Notes: generated by a model not told the origin, from the sequence alone. 64,000 bases of DNA from Pectobacterium sp. A5351 (GCF_028335745.1 NZ_CP116477.1:2852001-2916000); one strand, 5' to 3'; shown: positions 49,237 to 59,889, counted from the stretch's first letter. Numbers and translations: made by a program.

Positions 49237-50643
49237 TTATTCCAGCCACTCGGTATGGAATACGCCTTCTTTATCCGTACGCTTATAAGTATGTGCACCG
49301 AAATAGTCACGCTGAGCCTGAATCAGGTTAGCAGGCAATACGGCTGAACGGTAGCTGTCGTAATAAGCAATGGCCGCTGAGAAGGTTGGCGTCGGGATAC
49401 CTTGCTGAACCGCGTAAGAGACGACGTCGCGCAGCGCCTGCTGGTATTCGTCAGCCACTTTCTTGAAGTAAGGGGCCAACAGCAGGTTAGCGATATCTGC
49501 TTTCTGCTCGTACGCATCGGTGATTTTCTGCAGGAACTGTGCACGAATGATGCAGCCAGCGCGGAAAATCTTGGCGATTTCACCGTAGTTCAGATCCCAG
49601 TTGTTCTCGTCGGATGCGGCTTTCAGCTGTGAGAAGCCTTGAGCGTAAGAAACGATTTTACCCAGATACAGCGCACGGCGCACTTTCTCAACAAACTCGG
49701 CTTTATCGCCACCGAATGCCTGAGCCGTTGGGCCAGTCAGCACTTTAGAGGCAGCAACGCGCTGATCTTTCAGTGAAGAAAGATAACGAGCAAAAACGGA
49801 TTCGGTGATCAGAGACAGCGGCTCACCCAGATCCAGAGAGCTTTGGCTGGTCCATTTACCGGTGCCTTTATTAGCCGCTTCATCCAGAATCACGTCAACC
49901 AGATATTTACCTTCTTCATCTTTTTTCGTGAAGATGTCAGCAGTGATTTCAATCAGGTAGCTGCTTAACTCGCCTTTGTTCCATTCAGAGAACGTTGAGG
50001 CCAGTTCTTCATTGCCCAGATTCAGAGCCTGTTTGAGCAGCGCATAGGCTTCAGCAATCAACTGCATGTCGCCGTATTCAATGCCGTTATGCACCATCTT
50101 GACATAGTGACCTGCACCATCAGCGCCAATATAGGTCACACAGGCTTCACCATCAGCATGCGCGGCAATCTGTTCCAGAATCGGCGCAACCAATTCGTAA
50201 GCTTCTTTCTGGCCACCCGGCATGATGGAAGGCCCTTTCAGGGCACCTTCTTCCCCGCCGGATACACCTGTACCGATGAAATTAAACCCTTCAGCGGACA
50301 GCTCGCGGTTACGGCGAATCGTATCTTTATAGAAGGTGTTACCGCCATCGATCAGAATATCGCCCTTTTCCAGGTAAGGTTTCAGCGATTCAATCGTTTT
50401 ATCAGTTGCTTCACCGGCCTTCACCATCAGCAGAATACGGCGGGGTTTTTCCAGGGATTCGACAAACTCTTCAACGGTGTAAGAAGGCACCAGTTTTTTA
50501 CCCGGATTTTCCGCGATCACTTCATCGGTTTTATCGGAAGAACGGTTAAAGATGGAAACGCTATAGCCACGGCTCTCAATGTTCAGCGCTAGATTGCGCC
50601 CCATCACCGCCATACCGACAACGCCAATTTGCTGTTTGGACAT
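49237..50643 (-). CDS. gnd: 6-phosphogluconate dehydrogenase (decarboxylating)
   Basis: Gnd oxidises 6-phosphogluconate to ribulose 5-phosphate with NADP+ in the pentose phosphate pathway. The 468 residues start with [21 protein letters not shown] (NADP-binding), followed by [23 protein letters not shown], the catalytic [19 protein letters not shown] and the C-terminal [14 protein letters not shown]. Length and sequence are as in E. coli. In enterobacteria gnd marks one edge of the O-antigen locus, as here. Confidence 0.98.
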   Translation of the reverse strand: MSKQQIGVVGMAVMGRNLALNIESRGYSVSIFNRSSDKTDEVIAENPGKKLVPSYTVEEFVESLEKPRRILLMVKAGEATDKTIESLKPYLEKGDILIDGGNTFYKDTIRRNRELSAEGFNFIGTGVSGGEEGALKGPSIMPGGQKEAYELVAPILEQIAAHADGEACVTYIGADGAGHYVKMVHNGIEYGDMQLIAEAYALLKQALNLGNEELASTFSEWNKGELSSYLIEITADIFTKKDEEGKYLVDVILDEAANKGTGKWTSQSSLDLGEPLSLITESVFARYLSSLKDQRVAASKVLTGPTAQAFGGDKAEFVEKVRRALYLGKIVSYAQGFSQLKAASDENNWDLNYGEIAKIFRAGCIIRAQFLQKITDAYEQKADIANLLLAPYFKKVADEYQQALRDVVSYAVQQGIPTPTFSAAIAYYDSYRSAVLPANLIQAQRDYFGAHTYKRTDKEGVFHTEWLE

Positions 50644-50901
50644 TAAAGCAACTCCAGTCTGAAGGATAACCTGCCTGCAACGACGACAACGACTCGCATG
50701 GCGACCCCGCAGGCAATTTAAAAACAGGCCAACATGGTAACTCAGCTTTGCGTGAGTGGATAGTGATTGGTTTGATAGTAAAAATCCCTACAGACACAAC
50801 AAAATTCATCAAAATGCAATTTATTCGGCAGCACACGGTGTTATACAACATATTCTGCTTCATTTAGCATCGGTAATTGTCTCCTGATCGAAAGAGGATT
50901 C

Positions 50902-51525
50902 ATGATGTCACTAAAACGCTACCAGCTAAAAATTTCACTACTGGATTCACAACCGACTATCTGGCGACGCGTTGTCGTTCCTGCCAACATCACGCTTGAC
51001 CGACTACATGATGTACTGCAAATCACTATGGGATGGGAAGACCACCACCTGCATGAGTTTATTTTCAAAAAACAGCTATTCACCTATACTTTCAACGATC
51101 TTAACCACAGTGACCATGTTGTTAAGGAAGAGAGCCTGCATCGTCTTGACACACTGCTGAAACGCAAAGGCAACTCACTACGCTATATTTATGATTTCGG
51201 CGATAGCTGGGAACACGTCATTGAGTTGGAAAACAGCGCTTACTCTGATGATGACGAATCAGGCTTCGTCCATTGCCTCGACGGTGAAGGCGGTTGCCCT
51301 CCAGAGGACTGCGGGGGAATTCATGGTTATTTTCGGCTATGTGAAATTCTTAACGATCCTGAGCACGAAGAACATGAAGAGACGTTGGCGTGGCTTGGCA
51401 TACCGGATGAATTCCGCGCACTGGCTCCTGAATTCCTGCTCCATTTCGATGAAAACCTGATTAATAGCGAATTATTTCAATACGCTAAATGGTCTCGCGA
51501 CCGAGCGCTGCCGTGGTTTGAATAG
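50902..51525 (+). CDS. Plasmid pRiA4b ORF-3-like family protein
   Basis: The 207-residue protein shows the IS1096/pRiA4b ORF-3 domain: YQLKISLLDSQPTIWRRVVVP, LDRLHDVLQITMGWEDHHLHEF, YIYDFGDSWEHVIELE and CLDGEGGCPPEDCGGIHGY near residues 128-146. The family occurs on plasmids, in transposon cargo and on chromosomes; its function is unknown. It sits between gnd and galF, facing away from gnd, which is not part of the usual O-antigen layout. An AGAGGA precedes ATG 50902. Confidence 0.88.
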   Translation: MMSLKRYQLKISLLDSQPTIWRRVVVPANITLDRLHDVLQITMGWEDHHLHEFIFKKQLFTYTFNDLNHSDHVVKEESLHRLDTLLKRKGNSLRYIYDFGDSWEHVIELENSAYSDDDESGFVHCLDGEGGCPPEDCGGIHGYFRLCEILNDPEHEEHEETLAWLGIPDEFRALAPEFLLHFDENLINSELFQYAKWSRDRALPWFE

Positions 51526-51669
51526 TTTCGATAGTAAATTTGCAACATTCAAGACAACTCTCTTCTTCGATAGCGCGATCTATCTGCACGGGTTCCTCTT
51601 CAGGGCTCTCCCTGTAATTTGAAGGCTCATTGGAGTGGTTGTATAATGAACATATCAGATGGAGGGCAT

Positions 51670-51870
51670 ATGATAAAAATCACCGATTACCCACAAATGA
51701 AAGCGTGTGCTTGGTATCTAGCCCCAGAGACCCAATTTAACGATCGTGAAGCATTAGATTTCTACGAACGTAACTGGAAATATATTGAGCAAAATGAACT
51801 AACTGCTCACGAAAAAAAGCTCATTGAACGACTAACCAAGGAAGTAGGGTACGGTTTTCTCAATGTCTGA
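51670..51870 (+). CDS. Small conserved-looking protein of unknown function
   Basis: The 66-residue protein (MIKITDYPQMKACAWYLAPE ... ERLTKEVGYGFLNV) is charged and helical with no signal or membrane segment. GGAGGG lies right before ATG 51670, a strong ribosome site, though an in-frame ATG at 51646 would add eight residues. I recall similar small proteins without known role. A strong hairpin follows the stop. It is in the same direction as the pRiA4b-type gene, 144 bp away. Confidence 0.7.
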   Translation: MIKITDYPQMKACAWYLAPETQFNDREALDFYERNWKYIEQNELTAHEKKLIERLTKEVGYGFLNV

Positions 51871-51876
51871 ATTTCA

Positions 51877-51904
51877 AAACCGCAGGTGAATACGCCTGCG
51901 GTTT
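51877..51904. terminator. Bidirectional terminator between the small gene and galF
   Basis: AAACCGCAGG and CCTGCGGTTT form a perfect 10-bp stem with an 8-base loop between converging stops. Confidence 0.75.
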
Positions 51905-51925
51905 AATTGTATTTTACAGTCAATA

Positions 51926-52822
51926 TTACTTTTTCAGCAGCGCCTTAATGCTTTCTTTAAATTCGGCACCAAACTCAGGGTTGCGTAATCCATAAGAGAC
52001 AAACGCCTGTGCATAGCCCAGTTTACGACCACAGTTAAAGTTCTTGCCTGACATTTGCACAGCATCCACCTGCTGAGTCGCGATCATATCGGCAATCACA
52101 TCCGTTAACTGAATACGTCCCCATGCACCAGGGAGTGCTTTATCCAGCAGTGGCCAGGCATCGGCAGTTAATACATAACGCCCGACGGCAGATAGATCAG
52201 ACCCCGTTTCAGAGGGTGCCTCAGGTTTTTCAATCATAGACGTAATCGCTGCGGCATCGCCGGGGTTCACCAGCGGTCTCTCACAATCAACAACAGAGTA
52301 CTCAGGCAACACCTCATAAGGACGATGCTTCACCAACACCTGGCTGCGGCCTGTTTCTTCAAAACGAGAGATCAACAGCGCCAGATTTTCTTTCGTTTGG
52401 TCAGCGGTATTTTCATCCAACACGACATCGGGCAACACCACCACAAACGGATTATCACCAACGATTGGACGCGCACAGGAGACAGCATGCCCAAGCCCCA
52501 GCGTTTCACCCTGACGAACGTTCATGATCGTCACGCCTTTCGGGCAAATTGACTGTACTTCGGCCAGCAGTTGACGCTTGGCACGTTCTTCCAGCAGAGA
52601 CTCAAGCTCAAACGAGGTGTCGAAGTGGTTTTCAATCGCATTTTTCGACGCATGCGTCACCAGAACAATTTCTTTAATCCCCGCCCTCACACACTCGTTG
52701 ACGATTTTCTCAATCACCGGGCGGTCAACCAATGGCAACATTTCCTTAGGAATTGCCTTGGTCACTGGTAACAAATTCATCCCTAAACCTGCTACGGGGA
52801 TAATAGCTTTCAATGATGTCAT
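51926..52822 (-). CDS. galF: GalF, UTP-glucose-1-phosphate uridylyltransferase-like regulatory subunit
   Basis: The 298-residue nucleotidyltransferase resembles GalU/GalF. The N-terminal loop reads [20 protein letters not shown]; active GalU has AGLGTR there. Loss of that arginine, with Met before it, is the mark of GalF, a poorly active paralogue thought to modulate GalU. Other stretches ([47 protein letters not shown]) fit both. Its position next to the rml genes also fits galF. It is divergent from rmlA. Confidence 0.9.
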   Translation of the reverse strand: MTSLKAIIPVAGLGMNLLPVTKAIPKEMLPLVDRPVIEKIVNECVRAGIKEIVLVTHASKNAIENHFDTSFELESLLEERAKRQLLAEVQSICPKGVTIMNVRQGETLGLGHAVSCARPIVGDNPFVVVLPDVVLDENTADQTKENLALLISRFEETGRSQVLVKHRPYEVLPEYSVVDCERPLVNPGDAAAITSMIEKPEAPSETGSDLSAVGRYVLTADAWPLLDKALPGAWGRIQLTDVIADMIATQQVDAVQMSGKNFNCGRKLGYAQAFVSYGLRNPEFGAEFKESIKALLKK

Positions 52823-53062
52823 GGATTGACTCTCTTCAATCTAATGGTCTTTATTTAAACATCTATTTTGATCAAACCGATCATTTTCACTTCGCAGCCT
52901 GATATCACGCGCCACGCATAACACTAAGATTACACCCAATCAGTCACAAAGCGATCCTAGGTATCGACTTTTTCTGATACATCAGACAATTCTGGTGAAG
53001 TAGAGTGATATACTAAAGCAGCTATTTAAAGACAATCTTTAATGAAAAAGGTGGAGTTATTG
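52823..53062 (+). promoter_or_regulatory. galF-rmlA divergent promoter region
   Basis: TGATATACT (53006-53014) is an extended -10 element about 50 bp before rmlA. No JUMPstart or ops element (GGCGGTAGCGT) is present between galF and rmlA. Confidence 0.4.
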
Positions 53063-53932
53063 ATGAAAGGGATCGTGCTCGCAGGGGGAAGTGGTACTCG
53101 GCTATATCCGATTACTCGCGGAGTTTCTAAGCAGTTGCTGCCGATTTATGACAAACCGATGGTTTATTATCCTATTTCGGTTCTCATGCTCGCGGGTATC
53201 CGTGAAATACTGATTATCACTACGCCCGAGGATATGCCAGCATTTCAACGCCTTTTAGGCGACGGAAGCCGTTTTGGCATTGAGCTTAGCTACGCGATTC
53301 AACCCAGCCCTGATGGATTGGCCCAAGCTTTTATCATCGGTGAAGAATTTATCAATGGGGAACGCTGCGCGCTGGTACTCGGCGATAATATTTATTTCGG
53401 TCAAAGCTTTGGCAAGAAACTTGAAGCCGTGGCGACAAAAGAAGAAGGCGCAACAATCTTCGGCTATCAGGTCACCGATCCTGAGCGTTTTGGCGTCGTC
53501 GAATTTGATCAGGATTTCAAAGCGCTGTCGATAGAAGAAAAACCGGTAAAACCGAAATCTAACTGGGCTGTCACTGGACTCTATTTCTACGATAAGAATA
53601 TTGTAGAAATGGCGAAGCAGGTCAAACCGTCACACCGCGGCGAGTTAGAAATCACCACGCTGAATCAGATGTATCTAGAGCAAGGCAATCTAGACGTTGA
53701 ATTATTAGGACGTGGTTTCGCTTGGCTGGATACAGGCACGCATGACAGCCTGATTGAAGCATCACAATTTATCCATACCATTGAGAAACGCCAAGGGTTT
53801 AAAGTCGCTTGTCTGGAAGAGATTGCATTCCGCAAAGGCTGGCTATCTAAACAGCAAGTTGCTGACGAAGCAAAAGTAATGAGCAAAACGTCCTATGGAC
53901 AGTATTTAACCCAACTCATCGCAGAGAAATAA
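53063..53932 (+). CDS. rmlA: Glucose-1-phosphate thymidylyltransferase RmlA
   Basis: RmlA makes dTDP-glucose from glucose 1-phosphate and dTTP. The 289 residues hold the nucleotide-binding [35 protein letters not shown], the metal site [11 protein letters not shown], and [19 protein letters not shown], and match the family throughout. ATG 53063 follows GGTGGAG; an earlier ATG at 53042 contains that ribosome site and is less likely. It starts the rmlA-rmlC-rmlD unit, with one base between its stop and rmlC. Confidence 0.96.
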   Translation: MKGIVLAGGSGTRLYPITRGVSKQLLPIYDKPMVYYPISVLMLAGIREILIITTPEDMPAFQRLLGDGSRFGIELSYAIQPSPDGLAQAFIIGEEFINGERCALVLGDNIYFGQSFGKKLEAVATKEEGATIFGYQVTDPERFGVVEFDQDFKALSIEEKPVKPKSNWAVTGLYFYDKNIVEMAKQVKPSHRGELEITTLNQMYLEQGNLDVELLGRGFAWLDTGTHDSLIEASQFIHTIEKRQGFKVACLEEIAFRKGWLSKQQVADEAKVMSKTSYGQYLTQLIAEK

Positions 53933-53933
53933 C

Positions 53934-54470
53934 ATGCAAGTCATTGATACTACTATTCACGGCGCAAAAATCGTTCAGCCGAAAGTATTCGGTGATGCAA
54001 GAGGTTTTTTTCTGGAAACGTTTGAAAAGAGACGTTATCAGGAGATGTTGGATATCGATGTAGACTTTGTCCAGGATAATCACTCTCGTTCAAGTAAAGG
54101 CGTCTTACGAGGCCTGCATTTCCAGAAAACCAAACCGCAAGGAAAACTCGTCCGCGTTGTACGTGGCGAGGTATTTGATGTCGCCGTGGATATTCGCCAG
54201 GACTCCCCTACCTACGGAAAATGGTATGGACTGATCCTATCGGAGGAAAACAAAGCACAATTTTGGCTGCCGCCGGGGCTAGCACATGGCTTTGTTGTAC
54301 TTTCTGATATCGCAGATTTTGAATATAAGTGTACGGATTATTATAATCCCAGCGATGAAGGTTGCCTGTTATGGAACGATCCTGAGGTTGGCATTGAATG
54401 GCCAATATCAGCCCCGCTGTTATCCGAAAAAGATAAGTTAGGGAAATTATTCAAGGATCTAGCAAAATGA
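53934..54470 (+). CDS. rmlC: dTDP-4-dehydrorhamnose 3,5-epimerase RmlC
   Basis: RmlC epimerises the 4-keto-6-deoxyglucose nucleotide at C3 and C5. The 178-residue cupin has FGDARGFFLETFEKRRY, VQDNHSRSSKGVLRGLHFQ (catalytic His), GEVFDVAVDIRQDSPTYG and FWLPPGLAHGFVVLSD. It overlaps rmlD by 4 bp. Confidence 0.97.
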   Translation: MQVIDTTIHGAKIVQPKVFGDARGFFLETFEKRRYQEMLDIDVDFVQDNHSRSSKGVLRGLHFQKTKPQGKLVRVVRGEVFDVAVDIRQDSPTYGKWYGLILSEENKAQFWLPPGLAHGFVVLSDIADFEYKCTDYYNPSDEGCLLWNDPEVGIEWPISAPLLSEKDKLGKLFKDLAK

Positions 54471-55318
54471 AAGTATTGTTGACCGGAGCAAACGGGCAAT
54501 TGGGTCGCTGTTTTCAGGATCGTTTACCAGAAGAATGGAAAATTTTGGCAACCGATTCTAATGAACTCGATATTACGGATTTAGAGCGTGTTGAAGAGGT
54601 AGTAAAAAATTTTCAACCAGATGCTATCGTTAATGCCGCAGCCTATACAGCAGTGGATAAAGCAGAATCAGAACCTAAGATTGCAGAAAACATCAACGTA
54701 CGCGGCCCCCATAACCTAGCAACTGTAGCAACTAAATACAATGTGCGGCTCGTTCATGTCTCTACAGACTACGTCTTTGATGGCAATTCAACAGAACCTT
54801 ACTCTGAAAACAGCCCTACAAACCCATTAAGCGTTTACGGAAAAACCAAGTTAGGGGGCGAACAGGCTGTAACAAAAGCCTCTCCCGAGGCAATCATTGT
54901 TCGTACCGCTTGGGTATTTAGTGAATACGGTAATAATTTCGTGAAAACTATGCTGAGACTTGGCAAAGAACGGGATAGGTTAAGCATCGTGGGCGATCAA
55001 CGAGGTTGCCCCACTTACGCAGGCGATCTAGCTCAGGCAATTATTGCCTTATTGCAGCAAAACGCGACAGGGGGTATCTATCACTACAGCGGCGCTCAAG
55101 AAGTCAGCTGGTACGAATTTGCGCAGGCTATTTTTTATACAGCCACGCGTGAATCGATATTAAACAAGGCACCAGAGTTGACGTCAATTTCTACCGAACA
55201 ATATCCTACTCCCGCCCATCGACCAACCAACTCCACGTTGAAGTGTGAAAAAATTCAATGTTTAGGCATCAAGTTATCTGATTGGGATAAGGCTCTTTCT
55301 GTTGCGTTATCGTCTTAA
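54467..55318 (+). CDS. rmlD: dTDP-4-dehydrorhamnose reductase RmlD
   Basis: RmlD reduces the epimerised sugar to dTDP-L-rhamnose. The 283-residue short-chain reductase has the NAD(P) motif LLTGANGQLGRCFQDRL, LDITDLERVEEVV, NAAAYTAVDKAESEP, the catalytic pair VHVSTDYVFDG and YGKTKLGGEQAV, and RTAWVFSEYGNNFV. It is last of the rightward rml genes and converges on the glycosyltransferase genes. rmlB is not in the window. Confidence 0.97.
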   Translation: MKVLLTGANGQLGRCFQDRLPEEWKILATDSNELDITDLERVEEVVKNFQPDAIVNAAAYTAVDKAESEPKIAENINVRGPHNLATVATKYNVRLVHVSTDYVFDGNSTEPYSENSPTNPLSVYGKTKLGGEQAVTKASPEAIIVRTAWVFSEYGNNFVKTMLRLGKERDRLSIVGDQRGCPTYAGDLAQAIIALLQQNATGGIYHYSGAQEVSWYEFAQAIFYTATRESILNKAPELTSISTEQYPTPAHRPTNSTLKCEKIQCLGIKLSDWDKALSVALSS

Positions 55319-55337
55319 TATGGAGACCTATTTTACC

Positions 55338-55363
55338 CGTCTTCCCGTTCATCCGGGAAGACG
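55338..55363. terminator. Hairpin between rmlD and the glycosyltransferase genes
   Basis: CGTCTTCCCG and CGGGAAGACG, a perfect 10-bp stem with loop TTCATC, between converging genes. No T-run. Confidence 0.5.
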
Positions 55364-55417
55364 CAATACAACTTAACTCCTGAATAGAAAAATATTTAAA
55401 TGTCCATCATCTAATAA

Positions 55418-56557
55418 TCAAATTGCTTCTTTATTTTTTTCACTCACATCTTTCATACTTATTTTATTAAGAGTATAAGTGGATTCATACTGTTCTCGCA
55501 CTACGTTCCACGTATAACGACGCATAGCAATGTTTTTCATTTTTTCGGTCATTGCATAATGGTGGCTATTATTAATATCTGCAATTTGTTGAGCCAGATT
55601 CTCTGAATTTGAAAAATAGTAACAGCTATCTTCAGTTGTAAAGCGATTAAAACTACAATCATAAGCGAAAATAATTTTCGAAAAATGCATTGCTTCCACT
55701 AATGAAGGGTTAGTCCCTCCAGCCGAATGCCCATGAATGTAACCAATGCATTGGCTGCGTAGTTCATATAAGACATCGACATCATAAATGGGATCGATTA
55801 TTTCAATATTAGTATATTTACTAAACTTACTCTTCAATCTACGGCCATATTCACTTTTATCCCAATTTCCGATAAATTTCATCCGATGCTGAGGGCATTG
55901 AGAAAAGCTATCCAACACCATTTCGATATTATTTTCTGGCTCTATCCGGCAGATTGATAAAAAATAAGGAACAACATTAGTTTTACTATCCTTATCTTTA
56001 ACCGCTAACGCATGATCACCACCATAAGCAATAGTTAGTGTTTTGACTTTATACTTATCGTCCACATAATCAGTAATCGCCTGATTATCCGCAATTACTA
56101 CATCGGAAAAACGTATAGCGCAGCGTTCACTTAGTTGTAAAAATCGTTTAACCCATCCTCGCCATTTTTCTCTCTTCCATTCCAAACCATCAATATTAGT
56201 AATTATTCTCCCGCGATAAAATAAACGGAAGATAGGAAGAAAAAGACAACCTGACACTCCAAGAATAAGCGTCACATCAGGTTGAATAAACAACGTCTTC
56301 AACAGCGACAGTACGTCATAGGGAATACTTTGAACACCATTTGCATGAAATGGTACGTAACAAATATTTGCGCCGTTATAAGTTATTATTTTCTTATCAT
56401 AGGCCTTAGATGATGAAAAAACCGTATAGGAAATATCTTGAGAACAGTTATTCACTAAATTCTCAACTAAAGACTCAAAACCACCATAACAGGCAGGTAA
56501 GCCCACAGTGCCAACAACAGCAATATGTAACTTTTTAGTTTTCAATTTTAATCCCAT
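55418..56557 (-). CDS. Glycosyltransferase, DUF1972 / GT4 type (rhamnosyltransferase-like)
   Basis: The 379-residue protein has the DUF1972 N-terminal domain (IAVVGTVGLPACYGGFESLVENLV, SIPYDVLSLLKTLF, ITNIDGLEWKREKWRGWVKRFL) and a GT4-like C-terminal domain (YIHGHSAGGTNPSLVEAMHFSK). Several DUF1972 proteins, such as pneumococcal Cps2T, are rhamnosyltransferases, which would fit the nearby rml genes. Acceptor and linkage are unknown. ATG 56557 is one base past the stop of the upstream glycosyltransferase. Confidence 0.88.
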   Translation of the reverse strand: MGLKLKTKKLHIAVVGTVGLPACYGGFESLVENLVNNCSQDISYTVFSSSKAYDKKIITYNGANICYVPFHANGVQSIPYDVLSLLKTLFIQPDVTLILGVSGCLFLPIFRLFYRGRIITNIDGLEWKREKWRGWVKRFLQLSERCAIRFSDVVIADNQAITDYVDDKYKVKTLTIAYGGDHALAVKDKDSKTNVVPYFLSICRIEPENNIEMVLDSFSQCPQHRMKFIGNWDKSEYGRRLKSKFSKYTNIEIIDPIYDVDVLYELRSQCIGYIHGHSAGGTNPSLVEAMHFSKIIFAYDCSFNRFTTEDSCYYFSNSENLAQQIADINNSHHYAMTEKMKNIAMRRYTWNVVREQYESTYTLNKISMKDVSEKNKEAI

Positions 56558-56558
56558 G

Positions 56559-57650
56559 TTATTTTGAAGCCTGTCGAATAATATTGAGAATATTTTTTTT
56601 ATAGCTATCTGATGAGAATTCAGCAGCATGGCGAAAACAGTTTTTTGATAATGTATTCCAACGTTGAAAATCAATCGACAACTCTGAAATAAAAGTAGTG
56701 ATTTCATCCAAATTGCCAGGATCAATCAAGCGTCCAACCTCATCATTCACAAACTCAACTGGTCCACCATACGGCGGAGCGATTACTGGAGCCCCGAAAC
56801 TCATTCCTTCAAGTAAAGTGAGTCCAAAAGTTTCAACCCATTGGGTTGGATTACTCAAGTTCACAACCATAAATGCATTAGCAAAAAAGTCATTTATATT
56901 CTCAGGCGAGCGATAAGCAGAGAAATTGGGTATATCTATTATTTCACCTTGGAATCGTTTAAAATCCATCTCAGAAGTATTTAACAACGCAATAAAATTT
57001 ACAGTAGGTAAACGCCTAGCTAATGAAACAAAAGTAAAAATACCTTTATAAGTCTTAAGCGAACCTACAAATAGAACTTTTTTTCCCTCAAACTTTGTCA
57101 TCGGTTGTAGATTAGGCACTTTAAAATCGCATCTTAGTCCATTGTAGACTATATGACTTAGTGGTTTTTTTAGGTTTACCTTCTGCTGCACATAACGAGA
57201 TACATACAAAGCTTGATCTGCGCACCAATCAGCTATCATTGATAAAAATGACATTAATACGCGAGGACGAATATGTGTTTCATGGATGTAAACTATAGTT
57301 CGATGCGCTAATAATTTTGCCGCGATAGTACCACCAAACGGCAGTAACGTGTTAACTAGTACAATAGTACTGTTACCTTTTAAACGTTCTTTTATCAGCA
57401 AATATGAGAGTAATACAAACATAATAGCCTGTGAAACTATATACCGAGCTAGTTGTATATACTTATTATCATGTGGACGATATGGCACCACATGATAACG
57501 GCCAGCTTCAGTCAAAAAACCAGGCGTTGCGCTGCTGATAATATGGACGTCACTTTCGCATTCATCTTGTACCGCATCGATTGCATCTCGCAATACTCTG
57601 GGGCTACCACTATAATCATTGAATAAATGTACAAAGAAAATTGTTGTCAT
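56559..57650 (-). CDS. Glycosyltransferase, GT4 family
   Basis: The 363-residue protein has the GT-B layout. The N-terminal domain includes HLFNDYSGSPRVLRDAIDAV and a hydrophobic helix near 72-92. The C-terminal donor domain includes KKVLFVGSLKTYKGIFTFVSLARRL and the family motif near ETFGLTLLEGMSFGAPVIAPPYGGPVEFV, with the conserved E-x7-E pattern. Donor and acceptor unknown. It overlaps no neighbour. Confidence 0.9.
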   Translation of the reverse strand: MTTIFFVHLFNDYSGSPRVLRDAIDAVQDECESDVHIISSATPGFLTEAGRYHVVPYRPHDNKYIQLARYIVSQAIMFVLLSYLLIKERLKGNSTIVLVNTLLPFGGTIAAKLLAHRTIVYIHETHIRPRVLMSFLSMIADWCADQALYVSRYVQQKVNLKKPLSHIVYNGLRCDFKVPNLQPMTKFEGKKVLFVGSLKTYKGIFTFVSLARRLPTVNFIALLNTSEMDFKRFQGEIIDIPNFSAYRSPENINDFFANAFMVVNLSNPTQWVETFGLTLLEGMSFGAPVIAPPYGGPVEFVNDEVGRLIDPGNLDEITTFISELSIDFQRWNTLSKNCFRHAAEFSSDSYKKNILNIIRQASK

Positions 57651-57817
57651 GTAAAATTCTTTTCAATACTAGTGCGATACAGTTAAGTAAGTCATAACTA
57701 AGTCCGAAATCATGCCGATATCAGTTCAATATGTCTTAGACAATGAGAAAAATTAATGAAGATGGTTATAATTAAAAATATGGTTGCAGAATCGCAATTG
57801 CAACTTGCTTAACAATT

Positions 57818-58852
57818 CTAATCGAGTAATGCATCATTGAATTTCCTCCCTATCTTTTCCCAAGAAATCTTATTTATTTCAAAAGAATTCATTTTAACTT
57901 CATTTTCAATTTCTGAAATGGTCAACTGATTAAATTCATTTAACTTATCGATTATCATATTTTCGTTGAAGGTATCTATTTTAAATCTACTTTTCGTATA
58001 TACCAAAGGCGAATAGTTAGATATAACAATACATCCACAGGCCATCGACTCAGCACATGGATAGTGGAATGCTCCATCTTCAACAAGACCAACAGCCAAC
58101 ATCAGATCATTTTTGCGATAGAACGTTCCTAATTCTTCATCATTAGATATAGGGAAAAAAGAAAATTCGACACCACTACTTTCCAATTTCCTTTTATCTA
58201 CATCGCTTAAATATACAGCCACATTCAAATGAATATTTTTCCGCCCATCCCACTTGAGCAATGCAGAAATAATATCTGATGTTCCTTTATGTTTTTCCTG
58301 TCTGCCTATAATGCCTATTGTATTTTTTTTTCTATGCTGTTTTTTTGCATTGGGATAAAAAATATCTGTATCAATACCAGCAGGAACTATAGATAAATAA
58401 TTATTTACTCTTTTTGGTAAAATAAAACCATTATTAACAATTTTCTTTAATGGCAATAAGTATGACATATAAGCAACAAACTTAAGAAGTTTATTTTTAA
58501 AAAAAACAACTTCATATGCTTGCACATAGTAAAATTTTTTTATTTTCTTGGGTAAAAAGGCAACTATGTAGGCTGTAATATTAAAATTAGCTATGATAAT
58601 ATCGGGATTCAATTTTTTGCAACATTTTCGCATGTGATATATTAACAGTATCAACTGAATATATTTATTACTATGGGCTACCTGTTTTATAGTAACTATC
58701 TTAGCTTTTGTTGGATAATATGGAATGGCTTTATTTTGAGGGACAATAAAAATAACATCATGATTTTTATTCACCAATTCTGTTGCTAGCTTGGATAAAA
58801 CTCGCTCCCCACCAGATTTACCAAAACCAAGAATTGGAATCAATATTTTCAA
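57818..58852 (-). CDS. Glycosyltransferase, GT4 family
   Basis: The 344-residue GT-B protein has the start ILIPILGFGKSGGERVLSKLATELV, the phosphate-binding KKNTIGIIGRQEKHKGTSDII and EDGAFHYPCAESMACGCIVISNYSP with the conserved E-x7-E motif. TTG 58852 has AGGGG seven bases ahead; ATG 58870 has no ribosome site, so TTG is preferred. The gene is AT-rich with many rare AGA/ATA codons, unlike the iol genes. Confidence 0.85.
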   Translation of the reverse strand: MKILIPILGFGKSGGERVLSKLATELVNKNHDVIFIVPQNKAIPYYPTKAKIVTIKQVAHSNKYIQLILLIYHMRKCCKKLNPDIIIANFNITAYIVAFLPKKIKKFYYVQAYEVVFFKNKLLKFVAYMSYLLPLKKIVNNGFILPKRVNNYLSIVPAGIDTDIFYPNAKKQHRKKNTIGIIGRQEKHKGTSDIISALLKWDGRKNIHLNVAVYLSDVDKRKLESSGVEFSFFPISNDEELGTFYRKNDLMLAVGLVEDGAFHYPCAESMACGCIVISNYSPLVYTKSRFKIDTFNENMIIDKLNEFNQLTISEIENEVKMNSFEINKISWEKIGRKFNDALLD

Positions 58853-59073
58853 AACAAAGCCCCTATACATAAAAAAGAACGGAAAAACAGAGTTTATTTC
58901 ATAATAAATAAAGGAATAATTTAATTGGCATGGGACAAATTAAATCATAATAATAACAGCAGGAGCGCCCACTCTTATTGAAACCGATAGCATATAGAAT
59001 TAAAAGCAATGGAGCCTTCCATACCATACCTCCCTGAATAACAAGGTAGAAAGCACTAGTGGATTTTTTAAAG

Positions 59074-59889
59074 TCAAAATATAGATTTTAATAGCTTAAA
59101 ATATCTTATATCCTTTTTAATAGACAAGTAAATACTCAGAGCAGTAATGTAGAATACTAGTTTAATTTTATAAAAAGGAACATTTTCAAAAACAACCCAC
59201 TTGCTTTTCTGTAGAACAACCAAACGTTTTATATGACTTTCTACATCAGTAATTTCATGTAAAGCACTATTATGGTTCATACGATAAGGCAGAACATATA
59301 TATTAATTCCATTTTCTTTAGCAGAAACATAAAATTTAGTATCTACGCCATATAAAGAAAGTCTCTCATCGAATTTTATAAAATCAAATACGCTTTTCTT
59401 CACAACAGTGCCACTCATGAGAGAAATCAACCCAGGGTTACCGGCAGACGTCTTAAGAATAGACTCAGTAATTCTAGCACCTCTAATTCCTCTGATCACG
59501 CCAGGAGAAATTAAATCATTGCCACTATATATAGTAGGACAAGCTATTTCCTCATCAGATTGAAAGAACTCATCCAAACAAGAAAAATATTCAATGTCAA
59601 AATCAGAGTCATCATCAAAAATAATATAACTATCTGCATTAATATTAGATATTATTTTATTATAAACTTTAGATAAAAACGTATTAACTCCAGTGTGATA
59701 GTATTCTATGGGGATAGTAAATTCAGGTAGTGATGCTGCACTAAAACCCTGAGGTGAATTATCCCAAAAGCATAAACTAACCCTTTTTGATTCTAAATAA
59801 TGTTGATTTTTTAATAGAGACTTAACAGTTGCAGTTTCAATTGGTCGTTTAGAGTATAGGACACAAATAATACAAATATCATACGTCAT
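59074..59889 (-). CDS. Glycosyltransferase, GT2 family (rhamnosyltransferase-like)
   Basis: The 271-residue protein has the GT-A start ICIICVLYSKRPIETATVKSLL, CFWDNSPQG, YIIFDDDSDFD with the acidic donor/metal motif near residues 92-102, and a C-terminal membrane-proximal hydrophobic helix. The pattern is that of small GT2 sugar transferases such as rhamnosyltransferases; the sugar is not known. The start overlaps the wzy stop (ATGA). Confidence 0.85.
   Translation of the reverse strand: MTYDICIICVLYSKRPIETATVKSLLKNQHYLESKRVSLCFWDNSPQGFSAASLPEFTIPIEYYHTGVNTFLSKVYNKIISNINADSYIIFDDDSDFDIEYFSCLDEFFQSDEEIACPTIYSGNDLISPGVIRGIRGARITESILKTSAGNPGLISLMSGTVVKKSVFDFIKFDERLSLYGVDTKFYVSAKENGINIYVLPYRMNHNSALHEITDVESHIKRLVVLQKSKWVVFENVPFYKIKLVFYITALSIYLSIKKDIRYFKLLKSIF

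Noticed and set aside
52823..53062. JUMPstart/ops element expected upstream of the O-antigen genes
   Set aside because: No GGCGGTAGCGT-like sequence is present.
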